Assembly (NCBI GenBank): GCA_030825115.1
Contig: JAPJQL010000005.1
Location: 1 to 64,000, forward strand
DNA: 64,000 nucleotides
Direction of reading: 5' to 3'
From: Lachnospiraceae bacterium
Lineage (GTDB): Bacteria; Bacillota; Clostridia; Lachnospirales; Lachnospiraceae
In this document: piece by piece, positions 58,473-64,000 of the stretch
Layout of the letters: each line of letters begins with the position of its first letter
Numbering within the stretch: the first letter of the stretch is position 1
The notes under the pieces: model-generated
Told to the model about the DNA's origin: nothing
The model's input: only the letters and a program-made list of their open reading frames with translations
The model's database searches: none
Program-made: the position numbers and the translations under genes

Positions 58473-58847
58473 TTACATAGCAGAGTCGAGGAAAATGCCA
58501 CCGTTGCGGAGCGCTGCCTCGTCTGCTTCTGTGATAGTGTAGTCGTCGTCAACGATAAGGGCCTCTCTGTTGAAATGGCCGGATCTGTACGCTGTTGTAA
58601 ATGCGTCGGCGCTTGTTGCGTCTATCTCGTCGCAGAGAACGCCGAACGGTGTGAGCGTCTCACTTTCTCCGGCTGCTGTGCCGAGAATAACGCATTTTTT
58701 TGTTTTGCTGCTCATTGCAACGACTGTGCCGCGCGCGAGAACTCCTTCTCCGCTCGCGATTGTGACGCCCACGGCGTCAACCGGGAACTTGCCGTCAATA
58801 AAAAGATTGTCAGCGTCGCAAGCTCCAATTTTCTGATCTGCTCTCAT
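58473..58847 (-). CDS. Head decoration protein, lambda gpD-like
   Basis: 124 residues starting at the ATG after AAGGAGGG. The small beta-tulip-type pattern with EGVLARGTVVAMSSKTKKCV and a TPFGVLCDEIDATSADAFTTAYRSGHFN section matches the gpD-like head decoration family that stabilises the mature shell. Confidence 0.85.
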   Translation of the reverse strand: MRADQKIGACDADNLFIDGKFPVDAVGVTIASGEGVLARGTVVAMSSKTKKCVILGTAAGESETLTPFGVLCDEIDATSADAFTTAYRSGHFNREALIVDDDYTITEADEAALRNGGIFLDSAM

Positions 58848-58860
58848 TGTGATACCCTCC

Positions 58861-59289
58861 TTATTTTGTTGGTGTTGTAGGTGCCGGAACTGCGCCACCG
58901 TTAGCGATCATAGCAGCGAGCTGGGCTACCCGAGCGTTTTCGTCGGCTGCCTGATCCTTTGGTGCAGGCGCTCCTGAGTTCGGTGTTGTGCCGACTCCGG
59001 CTGCTCCAGAGGCGGTAAAGTCGTCGGCGCTGTTCTGAATGTGCTGAGCTCCGAGCTGGGCCTGCTTTTTCATAGCCTTAAAAGCAAGCTCCTGAGCTGA
59101 GCAGGCTGTCGGTCCGTACTTGGCTTCTTTGATAAGCTCAGGATCTCCGACTGTTGCCTCGATCGTCTCGATTTCCTGCAGTCTGGAACGCTCGGCGGTT
59201 ACGGCTTCGCTTGCCGCTGCCTCGCGGGCTGCGTTCTCAATCTGTGTTACGACGTCAGGGTACTGCTGTCTTAATTCTTCTGGTGTCAT
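58861..59289 (-). CDS. Nested scaffold protein (Nu3-like), in frame with the protease
   Basis: 142 residues from an internal ATG (MTPEELRQQY) in the same frame as the protease. AAAGGAGG with a 9-base spacer sits right before it, which is unlikely by chance within a gene. Helical with Ala/Glu-rich coiled-coil region. In lambda, Nu3 is produced from such an internal start inside C and serves as the free scaffold. Confidence 0.7.
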   Translation of the reverse strand: MTPEELRQQYPDVVTQIENAAREAAASEAVTAERSRLQEIETIEATVGDPELIKEAKYGPTACSAQELAFKAMKKQAQLGAQHIQNSADDFTASGAAGVGTTPNSGAPAPKDQAADENARVAQLAAMIANGGAVPAPTTPTK

Positions 59290-60120
59290 TTTGGTGTTAC
59301 CTCCTTTTGGTTTATTTGTTGAAACGCTCTGAGTCGGAGCTGCTGGCTTCGATGTAGGCGTTTTAACGCTGTTAATAATTGGCACATTGCCCGGGAAATT
59401 ACGAAAACCTTTGAGAGAGTGCAGCACTCCGTTGACGATAATCTCGTCTTTTTCTGAGCTCATGCACATGCTTGTCTCGCAGCCCTCGCGGATCGAAGTA
59501 CAAAAACCATTTTCGACAGCTTCGCGGCCAGTGTACCATGTTTCCTTCGCCATGATCTGTCGGATCTTCTCGGTTCCGAGGCCGGTTGCGGCGTCGTATG
59601 TTTCGGCTGCTGCCTTGTTGGCTGCTTCGAGTCTCTTATTTACCTCGAGCAGGGCCTTGTGGTTATAATTTCCCACGAGTGTGAGCAGGGCCTCGTGTAC
59701 CATGAAAAGGGCGCCCTCAGCGATTTCGCGAGTTTTGCAGCCCATAGCAATGATAGTGGCGGCGCTGGCCGCAATTCCGTCGATAACTGCAACGGTGTCA
59801 CCGTTTAACTCTTTGAGTCTGTTGCAAATTCCGAGTGCGGTGTATAAGTCGCCGCCTACGGAGTTAATTCGCACGGTGATTTTTGCCTTGTCCTTGACCT
59901 GAGCCAGATCCTCGAGAAAGCCTTCCGGTGTGATGTATAAGCCCTCGACCGGCTCACCGGTCCACCAGTCTGTCGGTCTCTGGCTCACAACTTCACCGTA
60001 CATGGTGATCTCAGCCTCCTCGTCGCTTACGTCGACAATGTTCCAGAACTTCTGGGCTGCGCCGGCGGGTGGAGCTGCGGGGCCATTAAGAACTCGCAGC
60101 GGGATTGTCTGCTTTTGCAT
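58861..60120 (-). CDS. ClpP/S49-type head maturation protease with scaffold tail
   Basis: 419 residues. The N-terminal protease domain (about 20-215) has the ClpP fold: INSVGGDLYTALGICNRLKE, the serine in DGIAASAATIIAMG and the His in LFMVHEALLTLVGN. After a Pro/Ser-rich linker the C-terminal 140 residues are helical and carry the scaffold function, with a nested start at 59289. This copies the lambda C/Nu3 arrangement. It overlaps the portal gene by 35 bp. Confidence 0.9.
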   Translation of the reverse strand: MQKQTIPLRVLNGPAAPPAGAAQKFWNIVDVSDEEAEITMYGEVVSQRPTDWWTGEPVEGLYITPEGFLEDLAQVKDKAKITVRINSVGGDLYTALGICNRLKELNGDTVAVIDGIAASAATIIAMGCKTREIAEGALFMVHEALLTLVGNYNHKALLEVNKRLEAANKAAAETYDAATGLGTEKIRQIMAKETWYTGREAVENGFCTSIREGCETSMCMSSEKDEIIVNGVLHSLKGFRNFPGNVPIINSVKTPTSKPAAPTQSVSTNKPKGGNTKMTPEELRQQYPDVVTQIENAAREAAASEAVTAERSRLQEIETIEATVGDPELIKEAKYGPTACSAQELAFKAMKKQAQLGAQHIQNSADDFTASGAAGVGTTPNSGAPAPKDQAADENARVAQLAAMIANGGAVPAPTTPTK

Positions 60121-61750
60121 GTTGTTGATCCTCCTTTAATGAATTTTGAAGTATAAGAGAGGCGATAGCCTGAGTAGCCTCAGCCTGAGCCTCCGGGGTG
60201 GTGCCGTTAGCTTCCGCGATCATTTCGTTTTCGCGTTTTAACTGGTTCATGTTGGCTTCCCACTGGCCGCCATTCAAGCGGATCGTACTCTGTTCGTGGG
60301 TGCTGTACCCGTGCTGGTTTGCAAGGATCTCGGCGCTGATTTCTTTCGTAGGATCGAGCTGTCCCTGAGACGGTCCGATCCAGTCACTCCCGAGCCATGC
60401 TGCGCGAATGAGCGGATCACTGAAAAAGCCGGGCGCCTGAATACGTCCGAGAGCTACGGCCTCAGAGAGCCAGATCTCGTAAATGGGTTTGCAAAAGTCA
60501 TTAGCAAACCACTCTCGGCGCATTTTGAACGCTTTCCATGCTTCCAGCAGCGCGGCTCTACTTGCTGAGTACGAGGCGTTGAACGATTTCAGGAGCAGAT
60601 CGGCAGGGATCTCCAGCGCGGCGCCGCATTGTTCGCAGAGTGCTCTAATAAAAGCAGAAAAACCGCTTGCCGGTCTTGTCGGTGCTGCGAACTTGATATC
60701 TTCTCCCGGCTTCATTACGTTAATTGTTCCGGGGCCCATTTCGTAATCGTCAGGATCCGAAGGCTCTATCTCTGAGCCGTTTACTTCATTGAACGGCATT
60801 TCATCGGCGCCGGTGTCGGTTGTGACAAAAGCCGTGAAAAAGCTCTCGACAAGGGCGGCCATGAGCTCGCCCTCTGTGTAGCGTCTCATTTGCAGGAGCG
60901 GTTCAATGATCTGCGCCAGATATGTGACACCTCTGTATTGCTCAGGTCTTTCGGACTCCATGACATGCAGGACATTAGGGAGCCCGGTTTTTTCACCGTA
61001 TGCCTCGACTCTGGTCCATTCAGTTTCGGCCGCCGCGATAATGTGCGGGTAGGTGTTGCGGAAATAATACGCTTGTATCATTCCGTTGTCGTTAATCTCT
61101 ACGCCGTCAAAGATCCGGTTCCCGTTTTTGGCTTTGCCTTCGGTGGAAAAGCAGTAGTACCCCGAGTTAATCAGCGGGGTGCTGCAACGGTCAGCCTCTA
61201 CGAGCTGGATTCTGAGAGAGTACGGACACATAGGAGTCGGATCGACTCGCTTAATGAGCCCGAACACGTCGCCGCTCATTAGCCAGCTCATAAGCGCGAG
61301 CTGCTGCATTGCGTAATAGTCATTTACTCCGGTAGCGTCGCAGGCATTTTTCTTTTCGGCCCAGATTTTGAACTCGGCCTCTGTTTTTTTCTGCCATTCT
61401 TTTGCAGCTTCCTGAGACATTCCCAGACGTTCGGCGTCTATGCGGCTATTTAATTTCAGGCCGCAGCCTATGACGTTTGTGCGGTTGGTCTTAATGGCAG
61501 AAGTAGCAACCGGCGCGGCCATATACAGCATGCGAGCGCGCTGCCTTAGCGTGTCATTGTTGTGGTCTATATCCCATTGAGGGGAGGAGCTGCTGGCCTT
61601 GAAACTTTTCAGCGCCTTTTTCTTCCAGCTTGCGCCGGCCTCTGAATATCCATAGTTTGAAGCTCGCGGGGCTGCTGATCCCGGACGGGCTTCGGGTGTT
61701 GCCGCCTGAGCAGGTGGCCCTTGTGTTTTGCTTGGAGTTATTTGCTGCAT
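60086..61750 (-). CDS. Portal protein, lambda family
   Basis: 554 residues. The segment ARMLYMAAPVATSAIKTNRTNVIGCGLKLNSRID near the N-terminus and PADLLLKSFNASYSASRAALLEAWKAFKMRREW are diagnostic of lambda gpB-type portals. Forms the DNA gateway at the head vertex. GGAGGCGAAAACC precedes ATG. Confidence 0.93.
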   Translation of the reverse strand: MQQITPSKTQGPPAQAATPEARPGSAAPRASNYGYSEAGASWKKKALKSFKASSSSPQWDIDHNNDTLRQRARMLYMAAPVATSAIKTNRTNVIGCGLKLNSRIDAERLGMSQEAAKEWQKKTEAEFKIWAEKKNACDATGVNDYYAMQQLALMSWLMSGDVFGLIKRVDPTPMCPYSLRIQLVEADRCSTPLINSGYYCFSTEGKAKNGNRIFDGVEINDNGMIQAYYFRNTYPHIIAAAETEWTRVEAYGEKTGLPNVLHVMESERPEQYRGVTYLAQIIEPLLQMRRYTEGELMAALVESFFTAFVTTDTGADEMPFNEVNGSEIEPSDPDDYEMGPGTINVMKPGEDIKFAAPTRPASGFSAFIRALCEQCGAALEIPADLLLKSFNASYSASRAALLEAWKAFKMRREWFANDFCKPIYEIWLSEAVALGRIQAPGFFSDPLIRAAWLGSDWIGPSQGQLDPTKEISAEILANQHGYSTHEQSTIRLNGGQWEANMNQLKRENEMIAEANGTTPEAQAEATQAIASLILQNSLKEDQQHAKADNPAASS

Positions 61751-61763
61751 GGTTTTCGCCTCC

Positions 61764-62012
61764 TTACCAGTCGCGAGGGACGACTCCGACGGCCCTGCGC
61801 TGTGATTTGTTTTCGAGCGACGCGATCTCGTCCTCCATTTCCTTGATTGCTTTGCGGATAGCTGAGAGATCTGTCTGGTATCTGGTGGCGTTTCGTGTTC
61901 CTATACCATAGGACTGAACGCCGCCGCTGAGCATTTCCTCCTCGCGCTTATAGTAAAGCTCGAGGCGAGTCTTTAATTTGCTGATTTTTTCAGCCTTTTG
62001 TTGCTGCCTCAT
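61764..62012 (-). CDS. gpW-like / DUF6148 head-tail joining protein
   Basis: 82 residues. Two helices around a beta turn (RLELYYKREEEMLSGGVQSYGIGTRN and IRKAIKEMEDEIASLEN), ending VVPRDW. Size and location between terminase and portal match lambda gpW, which fills the lower head channel. Confidence 0.78.
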   Translation of the reverse strand: MRQQQKAEKISKLKTRLELYYKREEEMLSGGVQSYGIGTRNATRYQTDLSAIRKAIKEMEDEIASLENKSQRRAVGVVPRDW

Positions 62013-62023
62013 GGTTCACCTCC

Positions 62024-63916
62024 TTACCAGTCGTCGTACAGTTTCGAGCCGCTGGAGCGTTTTTTCTTTTCTTTTTTCTCGACGGTTTTCAGCGGTTGGC
62101 CTTTGAGGCGCCTTTCTACTGCCGTGAGATCTGGATCCAGTATTCTGAAGGCTGCCATTGCATAGTTGCGGCAGTCGAGAGCCTCGTTGCGGTTATGTCC
62201 CGGCAGCTTCTCCCATTGCCATTTGTCGCCGCGTCTGGTTCGGACGAGCGACAGCTTTTCAGATAGCAAGCCAGAAAAGAAAAGAGAGTCATAACCGCGA
62301 TCCTCTCCGAGTGGAAAGTGGCAGTATTTGGCTCCCTTTTCTTGAACTTTAATGGCGTTCATTATTTTACTTTTTCCAGCGTCTACTCCCAGAGTGTAGA
62401 GCCAGCACTTGCCGATCAGCTTGCCGTCTATGACGATCTTCACCTTTGAAGGTGGGGCGGTGTATGGTATACCGTCGCCGCCTTTTCCTTTTATGGCAAA
62501 AACACGCTTGTTTTGTCGGGCCTTGCACTCGGCGTATACCTCCTGCGTAAAGTGGCCGCCGGAGTCCACGCATGTGAATGATACCTTTAGGCCCTTGCCA
62601 TTCTTGAAGCGGTAAACATGGTCGATCACATCGTCGAGTCGAGCCCATACCTCTGAGGTATCAGGCCGGCCGTTGATAATTCCCTTTTTTATGCCCCACG
62701 TTTCGCCGTAGAGCCCATGCCCGACTACTTCATACTCGAGGCGGTTGTCCTGAGTATCAACTCCGACGGTCAGCACCAGAACGTCGTCAGGGAGCTCAGC
62801 GTCGTATTGTTCGCGCCGGCTGAGCATTGCGTCCTCGTCCTCTAAATCTCCGCGATCCTCCCACAACTCACCGAGTAGGGTGTTGAATACAACCTTCAAT
62901 TTTTCAGGATCGCCCTGAGCCTCGAGGAACTTCGTGACGATTTTCTCCCACGGAGTCCACGGAGACGAAAAAGCATTAAGCCAGAAAGAGCGGTGCCCTT
63001 TTAGGTATGCGTCCGGGTTCTCGGCGATCCATTTCGCCGGCTGCTTTTTCATGGTTGCTTCTGTCTGAATACAGCCGCAGCTCGGGCACACCCATGTTAT
63101 CGACTTGACCTTGTAGGCTTTTTTATTTCGTACCTTTTTGACTTCATGCTCAAAATGGATATTGTCGAAAACAATATTGTGATACTCCCCGCAATCCGGG
63201 CATTTATGGCACCAGCGTTCCTGAGTGCCGGCAAAAAATCCGTTTTCAATGTTGCTGGCTCCCTTAATTGTCGGGGTTGATACCTCGATCGACTTCGCGT
63301 TGTAGAAGGTTGTCTGTCTTGCCTCTGCCAGAGCCCACGGATCGCCCTCAGTTCCTGCGCTGGACGCCCAGCGGTCGCGCTCGTCTCCGATGATGTAGCG
63401 GGCTGGAGTAGAAGCAAGGGCACTCGGGCTGTTGGATCCGGTGATCGTCAACATGCCGCCCGGGAAAGATTTCTGCAAAATTGTATTGCCGGAGTCTCTC
63501 GTTTTGACGTCCGAGACCTTTTTCCGCAGAGGCTTCGAGTCTCTTATCATCGGAGCGATACGCAAGCGCGAGAACTTCCGGGCGTCGTCGAGAGTAGGCT
63601 GCACATAAATCGTAGATCCCGGATCCTGATCTATTATGTAGCCGATTATATTGAGCTCTACCTCGGATTTTCCAACCTGAGAAGCAGCTACAACGGTTAG
63701 CTTGTTGACTTTGGGATCCGTGAAGGCGTCCATTATGTCGACAAGGTACGGTGTTCGCTCATTCCTCCACGGGCCTGCCTCTGCTGAGCTTTCAGGAGAT
63801 AAGCGGCGGTTTTTCTCAGCCCACTGGGACACTGTGAGGCGCTCGGGTGGTTTGAAATTCTTAACAGCTCGAACGAACGTATTGTTTAAGCTGTCAATTT
63901 CATTCTGCCTGCTCAT
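62024..63916 (-). CDS. terL: Terminase large subunit, GpA family
   Basis: 630 residues. VSQWAEKNRRLSPESSAEAGPW, VVAASQVGKSEVELNIIGYII (Walker A variant), IIGDERDRWAS (Walker B) and a nuclease half with VLTVGVDTQDNRLEYEVVGHG and CVDSGGHFTQEVY are those of lambda GpA-type terminases that cut at cos. A cysteine pair (CHKCPDCGEYH, WVCPSCGC) adds a zinc site. It overlaps the upstream small subunit by 17 bp. Confidence 0.95.
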   Translation of the reverse strand: MSRQNEIDSLNNTFVRAVKNFKPPERLTVSQWAEKNRRLSPESSAEAGPWRNERTPYLVDIMDAFTDPKVNKLTVVAASQVGKSEVELNIIGYIIDQDPGSTIYVQPTLDDARKFSRLRIAPMIRDSKPLRKKVSDVKTRDSGNTILQKSFPGGMLTITGSNSPSALASTPARYIIGDERDRWASSAGTEGDPWALAEARQTTFYNAKSIEVSTPTIKGASNIENGFFAGTQERWCHKCPDCGEYHNIVFDNIHFEHEVKKVRNKKAYKVKSITWVCPSCGCIQTEATMKKQPAKWIAENPDAYLKGHRSFWLNAFSSPWTPWEKIVTKFLEAQGDPEKLKVVFNTLLGELWEDRGDLEDEDAMLSRREQYDAELPDDVLVLTVGVDTQDNRLEYEVVGHGLYGETWGIKKGIINGRPDTSEVWARLDDVIDHVYRFKNGKGLKVSFTCVDSGGHFTQEVYAECKARQNKRVFAIKGKGGDGIPYTAPPSKVKIVIDGKLIGKCWLYTLGVDAGKSKIMNAIKVQEKGAKYCHFPLGEDRGYDSLFFSGLLSEKLSLVRTRRGDKWQWEKLPGHNRNEALDCRNYAMAAFRILDPDLTAVERRLKGQPLKTVEKKEKKKRSSGSKLYDDW

Positions 63917-64000
63917 CGTCCTCGATCATAGCCCAGCCCTGCCGATCCTTTACCCGCTTTTTATACTCCTCTGGATCGTAGTGGTACTGGGAGAGTGACA
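63900..64000 (-). CDS. Terminase small subunit, C-terminal end (partial)
   Basis: 32 codons at the window edge, ending SQYHYDPEEYKKRVKDRQGW and an acidic tail. Overlaps the large subunit start by 17 bp, the usual coupling. The rest lies outside the window, so the assignment is by position. Confidence 0.6.
   Translation of the reverse strand, partial: SLSQYHYDPEEYKKRVKDRQGWAMIEDDEQAE

Larger units (their letters stand above)
39565..64000 (-). mobile_element. Contractile-tailed prophage 2, late region (partial)
   Basis: A continuous minus-strand block from terminase to lysis genes. The head module is lambda-like (GpA terminase, gpW, portal B, protease C with nested scaffold, D, E) and the tail P2/Mu-like (sheath, tube, chaperone frameshift, tape measure, X, D, gp25, J, I, fibre). 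A DGR follows the fibre. The outer ends are not defined: no integrase, att site or early genes are inside the window. Confidence 0.88.

Overview
The window reads as a low-to-moderate GC Clostridia chromosome, most likely Lachnospiraceae. This is inferred from the Shine-Dalgarno style (AGGAGG with frequent TTG and GTG starts), the tRNA-His/tRNA-Leu cluster and the phage gene families. Almost all of it is two unrelated prophages lying almost back to back. No ordinary chromosomal gene is intact apart from the two tRNAs at the left edge.

Prophage 1 (150-39150, mostly + strand) is a complete siphovirus integrated into the 3' end of tRNA-Leu(UAG). A 23-bp exact direct repeat marks attL (150-172) and attR (39128-39150). 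Its order is tyrosine integrase (minus strand), lysogeny module (PH-domain protein, ImmA-type peptidase, C1-like repressor, divergent Cro-like gene with both promoters readable), small early genes, then replication genes (Gp157, AAA NTPase, DUF669 protein, CHC2 primase, DUF927 helicase, an 11-copy GGTAAGAC iteron array, RecU/Hjc-like nuclease, SF2 helicase, ParB). More small genes and a sigma-like late regulator follow, then terminase, portal, head, tail, a 1543-residue leucine-rich-repeat tail protein, holin and endolysin. A 14-bp perfect palindrome (TTGCGATATCGCAA) occurs three times in this prophage, and a 28-bp tandem-type repeat flanks both att sites.

Prophage 2 (about 39.3 kb to beyond 64 kb, minus strand) is the late region of a contractile-tailed phage. 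It has a lambda-like head module (GpA terminase, gpW-like protein, portal, ClpP-type protease with nested scaffold, gpD-like decoration, gpE-like capsid) joined to a P2/Mu-like tail (sheath, tube, frameshifted chaperone, tape measure, LysM, gpD, gp25, J, I, fibre). Lysis genes and a few small regulated genes follow. Its integrase and early genes are not in the window.

The most notable system is a complete diversity-generating retroelement (DGR) between the tail fibre and the lysis genes of prophage 2. It consists of a variable repeat at the 3' end of the fibre gene (45506-45634), a perfect 8-bp hairpin just downstream, an Avd-like gene, a 129-bp template repeat (44859-44987) and a reverse transcriptase with YMDD and a DGR-type LGxxxSQ motif. 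Template and variable repeats differ at 17 positions, and every one is an adenine in the sense strand of the template. The phage can therefore probably rewrite the tip of its receptor-binding protein. Prophage 1, by contrast, appears to use a fixed BspA-type LRR adhesin fused to its tail hub.
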